From: CAZDUZ01 sp964508755
GTDB lineage: Bacteria; Patescibacteriota; Dojkabacteria; SC72; JAFGCJ01
NCBI GenBank assembly: GCA_964508755.1
Contig: CAZDUZ010000016.1
Coordinates: forward strand, 1-19,034
Length of the DNA stretch: 19,034 nt
Direction: 5' to 3'
The notes beneath the pieces are model-generated. The model was given only the letters and a program-made list of their open reading frames with translations. It searched no databases and had not been told where the DNA came from. Below, in pieces: positions 7,187 through 14,972 of the stretch (positions are counted from its first letter, which is position 1; every line of letters starts with the position of its first letter). The translations under genes and the position numbers were made by a program.

Positions 7187-8458
7187 ATGTTAGATATTAA
7201 ATATGTATCTGAACATCCTGAAGAAGTAAAAAAAGCTTTATTAAAGAGAATGCGGGAAGAAGAGTTGGGTCTTGAAAGAGTAATTCAAATGTACTCGGAT
7301 TACAAAAAGAAGCTTCTAACTTTTGAGGAAAAACGATCCCTGCAGAAAAAGAAGAGTGAAGAAATTGCAAAAATGGAGAAGGGAAGCGAGGAGTTCAAAT
7401 CGGTTATCGTTCAAATGAAGCAAATGGCTGAGGAGGTGGCAGCTGCCGAAGTTGAAGTAAATACGTTGAAAAAGGAGTTAGACGATGTGCTCTCCCGTCT
7501 TCCAAACATTCCTGACGAGGATGTCGTGGCGGGTGGAAAAGAAGCAAATGCAGTCATAAAGGAATGGGGCGAGGAAAAAGTATTCGAGTTTGAAATCAAA
7601 GACCATATAACGCTCGGTGAAAACCTTGGAATTCTTGATTTTGAAAGAGCTTCAAAGGTCGCGGGAACTCAATTCGCACTATTTATTGGCGATGGAGCAC
7701 TTCTCGAGTGGGCTCTTGTAAATTTCTTCATTTCAACCCATGTAAAGGATGGGTATACCTGTATTCTTCCTCCGCATCTTCTTGCTGAACAATCTGCATA
7801 TGTAGCAGGTCAACTTCCAAAGTTCAAAGATGATGTGTATTGGACACAGGATAGTCAGTGTCTACTTCCAACTGCTGAAACGGTGCTTGTAAATCTACAT
7901 CGAGATGAAGTTCTTTCAGAGGAGGAATTACCCAAAAAATACTTCGCTTATACCCCTTGCTATCGAAGAGAGGCTGGTACGTATGGAAAGACAGATCGTG
8001 GTTTAATGCGTATGCACCAGTTTAATAAAGTCGAGATGTTCCAGTACACGGCTCAGGACAAATCGGATGAAGCGCTTGAAGAGCTTCTAGAAAAAGCAGA
8101 ATCGCTTGCTCAAGCGTTAGGGGTAAGATACCGGCTTTCTAAGCTCGCTGCTGAGGACATGTCGTTTGGCATGGCAAAGACTATTGATATTGAGGTATGG
8201 CTTCCTTGGCAAAAATCATGGACAGAAATCGGATCGTTATCCAATGCAAGAGATTTCCAAGCACGTCGAGGAAATATGCGTTACAAGTCCAAGACTGGGG
8301 AAACAAAATTACTTCACACCCTCAACGCATCCGGTCTTGCAACGTCAAGGCTAATGGTCGCACTTCTTGAAACGTATCAAAACAAGGATGGGAGCATTAC
8401 TGTACCCGAAGTATTACGAAAATTTGTAGGAAAAGATGTAATCGTCAAGCAGTCTTAG
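7187..8458 (+). CDS. serS: Seryl-tRNA synthetase
   Basis: Charges tRNA-Ser (and tRNA-Sec where present) with serine. An upstream ATG at 7163 adds MVILLGPA. I chose 7187 because the family starts MLDIK and an AGG at 7177-7179 lies at a workable distance from it. With that start the protein has 423 residues, the normal length. Residues ~30-110 form the long antiparallel coiled coil that grips the tRNA-Ser variable arm. The class II core follows: LLEWALVNFF, PTAETVLVNLHRDE, motif 2 YTPCYRREAGTYGKTDRGLMRMHQF, the EIGSLSNARDFQARR segment and motif 3 LNASGLATSRLMVALLE. Its 3' end overlaps the miaA 3' end by 14 bp on the other strand. Regulation is probably through the serine-rich leader upstream. 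Confidence 0.97.
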   Translation: MLDIKYVSEHPEEVKKALLKRMREEELGLERVIQMYSDYKKKLLTFEEKRSLQKKKSEEIAKMEKGSEEFKSVIVQMKQMAEEVAAAEVEVNTLKKELDDVLSRLPNIPDEDVVAGGKEANAVIKEWGEEKVFEFEIKDHITLGENLGILDFERASKVAGTQFALFIGDGALLEWALVNFFISTHVKDGYTCILPPHLLAEQSAYVAGQLPKFKDDVYWTQDSQCLLPTAETVLVNLHRDEVLSEEELPKKYFAYTPCYRREAGTYGKTDRGLMRMHQFNKVEMFQYTAQDKSDEALEELLEKAESLAQALGVRYRLSKLAAEDMSFGMAKTIDIEVWLPWQKSWTEIGSLSNARDFQARRGNMRYKSKTGETKLLHTLNASGLATSRLMVALLETYQNKDGSITVPEVLRKFVGKDVIVKQS

Positions 8459-9407
8459 GGGTTACAGCTGGAACAGACTTGTTGGTACATTGAGTAAGAA
8501 ATGACTTAATCTGGGTGAAGGCTTCTTGTGGGGTTTTCACCCAGACTGCCTCTTTATTTCGGCGGAACCACGTTAATTGTCGTTTCGCATACTGGTTCGT
8601 ATGGATAATAATCAGCTGTTCGACTTCCTCGAGTGTTCGGTTTCCCATAAAATACTCATCAAATTCCTGATATCCGATTGTTTTCATACTCGAGTGACGT
8701 GTGCTGAGTCCTTTTTTTCTCAATTGAATATTCTCCTCAACAAGGCCGTTATTAAGCATTGCTTTCGTTCTCTGTTCGATTTTTTTAAGGATGCTATCTT
8801 TTCCTTGAAATAATACAAGGTAAAGGTAATCGTATTTCGGTTTTCTTTTACTTTGGGGTGCGGTATTGAAATCAATTTTTTCGATTCGGCGGATGAGTCT
8901 ATGAGGATTCTTTCGGTCACTTTCATTTAATGAATTGAACTGTTCAGGGTCCTTCTTCAGTAATAGTGTTTGAAGTTCTAGTACTGTCATTTTTTGATAC
9001 GAACTTCTAAGTAAGGATTGTTGTTCGTTGGTAAGTTCGTAGTTAAACACGACCGCGTCAATATAAAGACCTGTCCCGCCACAGAGTATTGGTAATTTTC
9101 CTTTCTCAAGCACTTCGTCTATCACATTGAATGCATCTTTTTGGTAATCCGCAAGTGAGTAGAGTTGTTTGGGATCGATGCAGTTATAGAGATGATGCGT
9201 AATCCCATCGACACAGTAACTATTCTCTGAGAACTCACTATCAAAATCTGGTTTAGCCGTACCGATTTTAATTTCTTTGTAGACTTGACGAGAATCGGCG
9301 TTTATAACTTCCCCGTTGTGTTTTTTTGCTATCTTAAGGGCTAGCGATGACTTTCCTGTAGCAGTTGGACCGGTCAGTACGATAAGTGGACGAGCAACAG
9401 CGTTCAT
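8445..9407 (-). CDS. miaA: tRNA dimethylallyltransferase
   Basis: Transfers a dimethylallyl group from DMAPP to N6 of A37 in tRNAs that read UNN codons, making i6A. The 320 residues match the usual length. The P-loop is GPTATGKS at residues 13-20, followed by the family segment VINADSRQVYKEIKIGTAKP and later GGTGLYIDAVVFNYE, and the C-terminal QYAKRQLTWFRRNK motif near the end. It is the last gene of the minus-strand block, and its start overlaps the stop of the SecF-like gene by 4 bp (9404-9407). miaB, whose product acts on the i6A made here, lies 4 kb away on the opposite strand. Confidence 0.97.
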   Translation of the reverse strand: MNAVARPLIVLTGPTATGKSSLALKIAKKHNGEVINADSRQVYKEIKIGTAKPDFDSEFSENSYCVDGITHHLYNCIDPKQLYSLADYQKDAFNVIDEVLEKGKLPILCGGTGLYIDAVVFNYELTNEQQSLLRSSYQKMTVLELQTLLLKKDPEQFNSLNESDRKNPHRLIRRIEKIDFNTAPQSKRKPKYDYLYLVLFQGKDSILKKIEQRTKAMLNNGLVEENIQLRKKGLSTRHSSMKTIGYQEFDEYFMGNRTLEEVEQLIIIHTNQYAKRQLTWFRRNKEAVWVKTPQEAFTQIKSFLTQCTNKSVPAVTPKTA

Positions 9408-10027
9408 TTAGAAAGAAATTTGAAGACGGCCTTTTGGCCAATGAACAGATACAGTGCTTCCCATAACAATCCTGCAGACAGAATAACGGCAGCAATTCTG
9501 AAAGAGGGAAGAATAATTCCTCCAAATAGAATCATAACCCCTGAAAGAACAACTGAAGCGATAACTCCTGGATAAACTTCCTGATTAAGGTATAGCTGCA
9601 CACGGCTTATTTGGGACTTATTGTTTGCTTCGAATAGTGGCAGAGTAAACACAATGTGCACAACGCTAAATAGTACGGTAAGAAGAGATACAATTGTTCC
9701 TGCGGACTGAAGATCTTGAAGCAGGTAAACACCGGAAATACCCAGAACTGAAATAAGGAAGATAATCTGTGCAAGAAGATGGATCAATAGGGTACTCGCT
9801 GAGAGCTCCAGTTGATCTCTAAACAGTTTTCCTGAGTAAATAAAACGGTAGGAAAGATAGAACAGTATGAGTGAAAGTGATACGAGTACTGTAAAAAGTG
9901 GGGTTTCTCCTGATAGACTGCTTATTCTTCTCAGTGCAGGTAGGGCACCTGGAAAAAGGAGCAGTGCGAAAAGAGGTAAAGAAATAGAAAGAAAGAAAAC
10001 TATTGCGGTGATACTATTTTTCTTCAT
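9404..10027 (-). CDS. Divergent SecF-like membrane protein
   Basis: 207 residues with about six membrane segments (near 9-28, 46-65, 80-104, 112-130, 153-175, 177-200). No direct name is obvious. The order of segments, LSYRF after TM2 and the closing pattern VIASVVLSGVMILFGG then SFRIAAVILSAGLLWEALYLFI resemble SecF (RTI..TSLTTLL..LLFGG..L..FA..L..GI..GTYSSIFI). Two parts of SecF are missing: the periplasmic domain between TM1 and TM2, replaced by about 17 residues, and the conserved VVVFDRIRE motif with its Asp, where VVHIVFTLPLFEANN stands instead. It follows the SecD-like gene in secD-secF order with a 14-bp overlap. The homology is by eye and needs a profile search; it could be an unrelated membrane protein. 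Confidence 0.5.
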   Translation of the reverse strand: MKKNSITAIVFFLSISLPLFALLLFPGALPALRRISSLSGETPLFTVLVSLSLILFYLSYRFIYSGKLFRDQLELSASTLLIHLLAQIIFLISVLGISGVYLLQDLQSAGTIVSLLTVLFSVVHIVFTLPLFEANNKSQISRVQLYLNQEVYPGVIASVVLSGVMILFGGIILPSFRIAAVILSAGLLWEALYLFIGQKAVFKFLSK

Positions 10028-11192
10028 AGATGTTTATAAATTCATAAAAAAATGTTGCAAGAGAACCAAATATTCCTGCAATTATTAAAAAGTGTCCGAC
10101 CGAGGATATTGAAGGCTGAGAAACGAGCGTGAGCAGAATTCCAGCAATTGCTACAAAAATGTAGAATTGGAGATGCCATTTCACTTTGAAACTTAATGCT
10201 AACGTCGAAATGATGAGCATTGCTACGAAAAGTTCGAGAGTAAGCGGAAGAGCAGCGAGTTTTAGAATTGCAATAAATCCTGCCACCGTCATACCTGCAG
10301 CTACCGTTGCTACCAGTTTTTCCTTAAGAAGAACCCTTCTTAATAAAATGCTAACAGCAATTGTTGCAGAAAGGAGTATGTAGAGCTGTAACAGTGTTTG
10401 AGCAAAATCTCCTCCCTTCGTATCAATTGCGTCGGGTGTAAGTCCGAATGGAAGAGGATCTTCGAGCATTAAATAGGCAAGAACTCGTGCTTCCTGTTCT
10501 GTCATCGGTACTGCTATACTAGGATTTGGTGTTGTTGATGGAGGTAACATCCAGGCCTGATACATTTGTCCATCTATTGATAACCCAACACTTGAAATTG
10601 ATTGTTCGGTCACAAAGGTGTTCCATTTTTCTTCTGATTGAGAATCCACGGATATATCAATATATGCGAACTGCTCTGCCTGAGATTTATATTCCGCATC
10701 CTTTAATTCAGAAAGTTTCAGAGGGCTTTCATTAAAATTTTCTCGGTCGTATGCAAGGAGGGGATCCTCCGCTTGCTTGTCAGGGTCTTTCGGGGAAAGT
10801 ATTTCAATACTTCCCTGAGAAAGAAGCAATGCAATTGTTTGAAAGGATGTATCTGAAGGAAAACGAAGCATCAACTGATTATTTACGAGAGATATGTCGG
10901 CGTCAGAAATAGTGGAAGACGATATTCGGTTCCAGAGCTCACTGATTAATGCGTTCTTTTGTCCTGTAGTTAGCTTTAATTCGCCAATATCAATCGACAC
11001 TTCCGTAGCGTCAGAAAAATCTAGACCAGGAGGAATATCATAAGAGCGAAAGCCTTCTGGATACCAGGACTGATGATCTATTCGAGGAAGAATAATTACC
11101 GCACAAATAATTGTATACGTGGTGGCAAGAACAACCTTAAGTAATTGTTTTGCTGACATATTGACAGGCAAACGGGGAATAGAGAATTTCAT
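10014..11192 (-). CDS. Divergent SecD-like membrane protein
   Basis: 392 residues: TM1 at ~17-36, an extracytoplasmic domain at ~45-258, then about five membrane segments from 262 to 389. The domain follows the SecD P1 layout. GLDF..ATEVSIDI sits where SecD has GLDLxGGTxL; NRISSSTISDADISL..LMLRFPSD..FQTIALLLSQGSIEI matches ERRV..FGVSE..I.VELPG..D...A..LIG..A.LEF; and VGLSIDGQMYQAWMLPP then MTEQEARVLAYLMLEDPLPFGLTP matches LAIFLDD.LISAPV and FT.EEA..LA..L..GALP.P. The conserved GMAVDANVLIFERIKEE helix with the proton-path Asp is not recognisable. It overlaps the upstream NTase gene by 4 bp and the SecF-like gene by 14 bp. I infer a SecD paralogue or degenerate form with unknown export-related function. 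Confidence 0.6.
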   Translation of the reverse strand: MKFSIPRLPVNMSAKQLLKVVLATTYTIICAVIILPRIDHQSWYPEGFRSYDIPPGLDFSDATEVSIDIGELKLTTGQKNALISELWNRISSSTISDADISLVNNQLMLRFPSDTSFQTIALLLSQGSIEILSPKDPDKQAEDPLLAYDRENFNESPLKLSELKDAEYKSQAEQFAYIDISVDSQSEEKWNTFVTEQSISSVGLSIDGQMYQAWMLPPSTTPNPSIAVPMTEQEARVLAYLMLEDPLPFGLTPDAIDTKGGDFAQTLLQLYILLSATIAVSILLRRVLLKEKLVATVAAGMTVAGFIAILKLAALPLTLELFVAMLIISTLALSFKVKWHLQFYIFVAIAGILLTLVSQPSISSVGHFLIIAGIFGSLATFFYEFINIYEEK

Positions 11193-11764
11193 GACAAAAG
11201 ACGGTTTTCGTCACCGATAAGGATAATTTTATGCTTTTCTAGAATATTTATGATAAAGGCATCTCTTTTTCTACGTCTAAATTCAAAATCCTCAATACTT
11301 AAGACGGTGTACCGTATTTCACGCCCTAACTCGTCTTCAGCCTCTTTGATAATGGCTGCCGTTGCTTTAAGGTTTACTTCGCCGACAATGAGCAAATCTA
11401 CATCATACTGAGAGGGGTGGTGATCTTCGATGAATGCCGTCGTTATTACAGCAAACAATGGGCTTCCCAAGGAGTCTTTATTTCGAAGTATTGCGCCACC
11501 CAATCCGTATTCTTTATGGATAAGACCAAGTATTTCCGGGTATATTGAACATTTGTTATTCAGAGCATAATAAACTCTATTACCGCGACGGTCACTCGTG
11601 AGGACTGTTGCTGATTCTAAGTTTTGAAGTTCTCGGCGTACTGCGTTTATCTCTTCGTCAATTGCGCGAACGATTGCACGGATATGTAACTCGTCAACTT
11701 TCGAGAGGAAAAAGAGTTTTAGTAGTTTTGTTCTAACTTTAGATACAAAAAGCTTGTTGATCAT
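11189..11764 (-). CDS. Winged-helix DNA-binding protein fused to nucleotidyltransferase-like domain
   Basis: 191 residues. Residues ~8-70 form a MarR/ArsR-like winged helix (LLKLFFLSKVDELHIRAIVRAIDEEINAVRRELQNLESA..VYYALN), and ~95-190 resemble a MNT-type nucleotidyltransferase with YDVDLLIVG (D121, D123). The glycine-serine loop that normally precedes this motif (GSxARGE) reads VITTAFIEDHH, so nucleotidyl transfer may be lost and the fold kept for sensing or binding. Such fusions are usually listed as transcriptional regulators. It lies 17 bp after the DUF3048 gene and overlaps the SecD-like gene by 4 bp. I infer a regulatory role, possibly for this same operon; nothing in the sequence shows the target. 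Confidence 0.65.
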   Translation of the reverse strand: MINKLFVSKVRTKLLKLFFLSKVDELHIRAIVRAIDEEINAVRRELQNLESATVLTSDRRGNRVYYALNNKCSIYPEILGLIHKEYGLGGAILRNKDSLGSPLFAVITTAFIEDHHPSQYDVDLLIVGEVNLKATAAIIKEAEDELGREIRYTVLSIEDFEFRRRKRDAFIINILEKHKIILIGDENRLLS

Positions 11765-11781
11765 AAAATGTACACGCTATG

Positions 11782-13152
11782 TTATTTCGGTAAAATTTCT
11801 ACAGATCCAAGATCTGTGGGGACAGCTTCAACCCAGATTGTTCCTCTATTGAATACAATTTCTGCTCCATCTGAATCGTAATATCTTGTGCGTTTCCCTG
11901 TGCTCTCTTTTCTCCATGTTCCATAGATTGCCTGGCCATCTCGCAGGATTATAGCATCTCCGGTTCCGATTGTCGTGACAATCATATGTGCTTTTTCATC
12001 ATAGGCTGAAACAACACTTAATCTTTGAATAATAATGTTTTTTGCTGTCACTGTGGTGTTTGTATTGGCATCGACATAGGGAGTGTCATTGTTGTAGCGC
12101 AGGTAACTATTTTGTTCAGGGTCATACCTCCAGGTGATGTTATACAATCCGCCGTTATTTAGTCTTTCGAAGAAAGCTATTGTTGCCTCGGTAGTATCTC
12201 CTCGTTCTTCAGGTGATGCGTCTGCCTTGAAAAGCCATGACTCAATTTCCTTTGGACTACCTGAATAACCATATACTCTTGCTTTTTCGTAGAGGAGACT
12301 TGTTGAGGAGTAGGCGTTATGCGGCGCGACTCGGTTAGAATTTCTCCAGAATGTCCCACCCCGATCGAGTGAACGGAAGGTCCCGTTTATCTTCTGTCGT
12401 GCCACATCAATGCGAGGGTCATCAGATAAAGCATAACCAATATGCATTACGACTGGATCAAATGGAGCAGTCCATTCTATGAAATAAACCCGGAGACTTC
12501 TGATTGGACCGATTTCTTTAACTGATTTACCCCAGAATACTGCAATCGTTCTGGTAATTCCTCCTTCAGCCAAAGTCTCGAACACAATATCGGCAGAGTT
12601 ATAACCTGATTGAGGACGTGCCTGAACTTGGTTTTCAATAACTACCGCTAGAGGATATCTCGATTTAATTTCTGCAAATTCTTTCTCGGTAAACAGTTCG
12701 CCGTTAATTGGATTTGGGGTTGTGCGAGGTTCGCCGGGAACATCAAAGGGAATAGCGGACTGGTATTGATGTGTTTTAGATTTTTCTGCTGTTATAAATG
12801 GAGGAATTTTAATTGAACTGTCATCTCTCTCGTCAAATAGATAATTAAAAAAAACCAATATTCCAATAGCAATAATGAATGAACATACAAGAAGCGTTAT
12901 GCCGGCTTTAGCGAAGAAGGGCATTTTTGAGAATTTCCCAAATACCATCCGGGGATATTTCAATATGTTAACAGAGGAAGATTTGGATTCTGGCTTCGTT
13001 AAAGGAGATACTTCTTGCTTTTCAGCTTGGTTTTCAATGTGCTTTCCAGTATCGCCCTTAATTGGAGTATTCTTTGAAGATGTTTCATCTGCATTAGAAA
13101 TGTTATTTTTACTGTTTTCAATCACTTTGGAGTTAAGGTTGAGTGTTTTCAT
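11782..13152 (-). CDS. DUF3048 (YerB-like) membrane-anchored extracytoplasmic protein
   Basis: 456 residues. An unusually long polar, low-complexity cytoplasmic tail (1-~75, rich in Asn, Ser, Lys, Glu) precedes one membrane anchor at 82-106 (AKAGITLLVCSFIIAIGILVFF). The rest is extracytoplasmic and carries DUF3048 hallmarks: PLAVVIENQVQARPQSGYNSADIVFETLAEGGITRTIAVFWG, IGPIRSLRVYFIEWTAPFDPVVMHIGYA and PHNAYSS, then the C-terminal half with TVTAKNIIIQR, YDSDGAEIVFNRGTIWVE. The biochemical role of the family is not known. It overlaps the DUF4446 gene by 4 bp and belongs to the same transcript. B. subtilis YerB is a lipoprotein; here a transmembrane helix replaces the lipobox. Confidence 0.9.
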   Translation of the reverse strand: MKTLNLNSKVIENSKNNISNADETSSKNTPIKGDTGKHIENQAEKQEVSPLTKPESKSSSVNILKYPRMVFGKFSKMPFFAKAGITLLVCSFIIAIGILVFFNYLFDERDDSSIKIPPFITAEKSKTHQYQSAIPFDVPGEPRTTPNPINGELFTEKEFAEIKSRYPLAVVIENQVQARPQSGYNSADIVFETLAEGGITRTIAVFWGKSVKEIGPIRSLRVYFIEWTAPFDPVVMHIGYALSDDPRIDVARQKINGTFRSLDRGGTFWRNSNRVAPHNAYSSTSLLYEKARVYGYSGSPKEIESWLFKADASPEERGDTTEATIAFFERLNNGGLYNITWRYDPEQNSYLRYNNDTPYVDANTNTTVTAKNIIIQRLSVVSAYDEKAHMIVTTIGTGDAIILRDGQAIYGTWRKESTGKRTRYYDSDGAEIVFNRGTIWVEAVPTDLGSVEILPK

Positions 13153-13613
13153 TTCTTTATAGCTTGATGTAAAGCTTCTTGTTCCTCTTCGGTGAGGGTG
13201 TGAGCAGAGGATCCGTTTACTATCTGCTTGGCGTAGTTTTTACAGAAATCTCTGCCATATAGACTTGTTAGAATAAATCCAGTGTTCGTTTCGTCGAGGA
13301 GAGCTATTGAAAAGCTCTGGTTTCCTCCGGTATCGTTAAACCCTTGGTAACGTACCACTGCAACTTTTCTAAAAAAAGTCTTCGTATCTGTTCTTATCTT
13401 TTCAAATTCAGAATGAATTACGGAAATATCTCGTTCAAGCAGTTTTTGTTCTTCTGAGAATTTTGAAACGAGCTCAACGAGGTCCTTGCCTTTAACACCT
13501 CTTGTTACTTTCTCAAATCTGTCAGTCAATTTTTTCAGTTGCATGTACAAAAAGAGAGATGCAGCAATGGAAATGAGTAAAGACGCAGCGACTGGTATAA
13601 TCAACGGATCCAT
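13149..13613 (-). CDS. DUF4446 family protein
   Basis: 154 residues. An N-terminal membrane helix (~5-23, IPVAASLLISIAASLFLYM) is followed by a coiled coil (~25-78) and the DUF4446 core: KVAVVRYQGFNDTGGNQSFSIALLDETNTGFILTSLYGRDFCKNYAKQIVNG, ending with LTEEEQEAL. The family is widespread in Firmicutes and CPR, and its function is unknown. It is the first gene of the six-gene minus-strand block, and its stop overlaps the DUF3048 start by 4 bp. Its start codon lies 21 bp from the divergent miaB start, so the two promoters overlap each other's genes. Confidence 0.88.
   Translation of the reverse strand: MDPLIIPVAASLLISIAASLFLYMQLKKLTDRFEKVTRGVKGKDLVELVSKFSEEQKLLERDISVIHSEFEKIRTDTKTFFRKVAVVRYQGFNDTGGNQSFSIALLDETNTGFILTSLYGRDFCKNYAKQIVNGSSAHTLTEEEQEALHQAIKK
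13593..13601 (+). promoter_or_regulatory. miaB extended -10 promoter
   Basis: TGG followed by TATAAT (13596-13601), a perfect extended -10 element, lies inside the first codons of the divergent DUF4446 gene. Transcription near 13608 would leave about 27 nt before the miaB ATG at 13635. No clear -35 box is seen. Confidence 0.5.
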
Positions 13614-13620
13614 ATTCTAT

Positions 13621-13629
13621 ATGCTACCA
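13621..13629 (-). promoter_or_regulatory. Candidate promoter of the DUF4446-to-miaA block
   Basis: On the minus strand TGG (13627-13629) is followed by TAGCAT (13621-13626). Transcription would begin within a base or two of the DUF4446 ATG at 13613, implying a leaderless message. The -35 region is poor. It is weak on its own, but it is the only -10-like element in the 21-bp gap. Confidence 0.3.
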
Positions 13630-13634
13630 CAAAC

Positions 13635-14942
13635 ATGCTTGCTTTTCATATAAAAACTTGGGGATGTCAAATGAATTACTCGGATACGGAGAAAATCCGG
13701 TATCTCTTGTTTTCAAATGGATTTCATGAAACTGCACGCATGGATACTGCCGACATCATAATCCTAAACACTTGTTCTGTACGTCAAAGGGCTGAAGATA
13801 AGGTGTTAGGATTAGGCCGGAAAATCACGAAACTAAAAGCGAGTAACCCTGCTCTGAAGGTGTTTTTGACTGGATGTATGTCGCAAAGAGTTCGAAGAAT
13901 TGATGGGGAAGATTTATCTGATTCTAAATACTTACAAAAGTTACGGACGATTATGCCCTGGCTTGACGGAGTGGTTCCACCGGGAGATGTTCATTCCTTT
14001 GCGAACATGCTGAGCGGAATTACTAAGATTAATGAGATTGAGATTAAACAGTCCTATCTGTCTACCTTTTCTGCGTTTGTCCCCATTTCGTCCGGTTGTG
14101 ACAACTTCTGTACCTATTGTATTGTCCCGTATTCTCGAGGGAGAGAGCGTCATCGCACGATTAGTGACATCATGTCAGACACAGAGGCTCTTGTAAAAAA
14201 CAATTACCGGATGATTACACTCCTTGGACAAAACGTGAACAGTTGGAAAGGTGTTATTAATGGGGCTGCCTGTACCTTTCCCAACTTGCTTAAAGAAGTA
14301 GATTCTATTTCCGGAAAGTATTGGCTAACATTTCTTACCTCACACCCAAAAGATTTGTCTGACAGCCTAATTGCTGTGATGAAAGAAAGTGCTCATGTAT
14401 GCAACTATCTAAATCTACCAGCGCAGAGCGGATCGGATGAGATATTACAGAGAATGAATCGAGGATATTCGCGAAAAAAGTATCTTCAGCTTGTTCAGAT
14501 ACTACGCAGTGCCATCCCAGATATTCGTTTGAGTACTGATATCATCGTTGGATTTCCTGGAGAAACAGAGGAACAGTTTATGGACACCTTTCGCTTACTC
14601 GAAGAGGTTCGTTTTGGGATGGCTTATATCTCAGAATATTCTCCAAGAGGGTATGGCGCTTCGGGAGTCATCGGGGACACCGTTTCTCAGCAGACAAAGA
14701 AACTGAGGAAAAAAACACTCGAAGATCTTCAGCGCACCATTATGAAACAAGAAAATGAAAGGCTCGTGGGGAAGAAAGTGGAAATGCTCATTACAGATGA
14801 AGGGAAAGGGATGACTCGGGATCTCCGTGAGATAGTGTTCGATACAAACAAGAAGGAAGAATTCATGAATCCAGGGCGTTTTGCCAAAGGTCAGGTTTTA
14901 TCAGCCCATGCTTCTGGTCTCACTGTCTCATTTGAGGTATAG
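13635..14942 (+). CDS. miaB: tRNA-2-methylthio-N6-dimethylallyladenosine synthase
   Basis: Radical SAM methylthiotransferase that turns i6A37 into ms2i6A37. In 435 residues it has the three expected domains. The N-terminal UPF0004 domain has three cluster cysteines, C11 (KTWGCQMN), C47 (NTCSVR) and C81 (TGCMSQ). The radical SAM domain has CxxxCxxC at C155, C159, C162 (SSGCDNFCTYCIVPYSRG), and a C-terminal TRAM domain starts at ~370. GQNVNSW, LTSHPKD, LPAQSGSDEILQRMNRGYSR and STDIIVGFPGETEEQF are typical. The MiaB-type GQNVNSW favours MiaB over the paralogue MtaB. The lipoprotein gene follows 30 bp later. miaA is in the convergent block, so both steps of the pathway are encoded here. Confidence 0.96.
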   Translation: MLAFHIKTWGCQMNYSDTEKIRYLLFSNGFHETARMDTADIIILNTCSVRQRAEDKVLGLGRKITKLKASNPALKVFLTGCMSQRVRRIDGEDLSDSKYLQKLRTIMPWLDGVVPPGDVHSFANMLSGITKINEIEIKQSYLSTFSAFVPISSGCDNFCTYCIVPYSRGRERHRTISDIMSDTEALVKNNYRMITLLGQNVNSWKGVINGAACTFPNLLKEVDSISGKYWLTFLTSHPKDLSDSLIAVMKESAHVCNYLNLPAQSGSDEILQRMNRGYSRKKYLQLVQILRSAIPDIRLSTDIIVGFPGETEEQFMDTFRLLEEVRFGMAYISEYSPRGYGASGVIGDTVSQQTKKLRKKTLEDLQRTIMKQENERLVGKKVEMLITDEGKGMTRDLREIVFDTNKKEEFMNPGRFAKGQVLSAHASGLTVSFEV

Positions 14943-14972
14943 TCAGTAAGGCTAAGTTCATTCTCTGCCGTA

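Noticed and set aside
13941..14153. 70-codon minus-strand frame inside miaB
   Set aside because: It is antisense to the radical SAM cysteine motif region of miaB, with no supporting signals.
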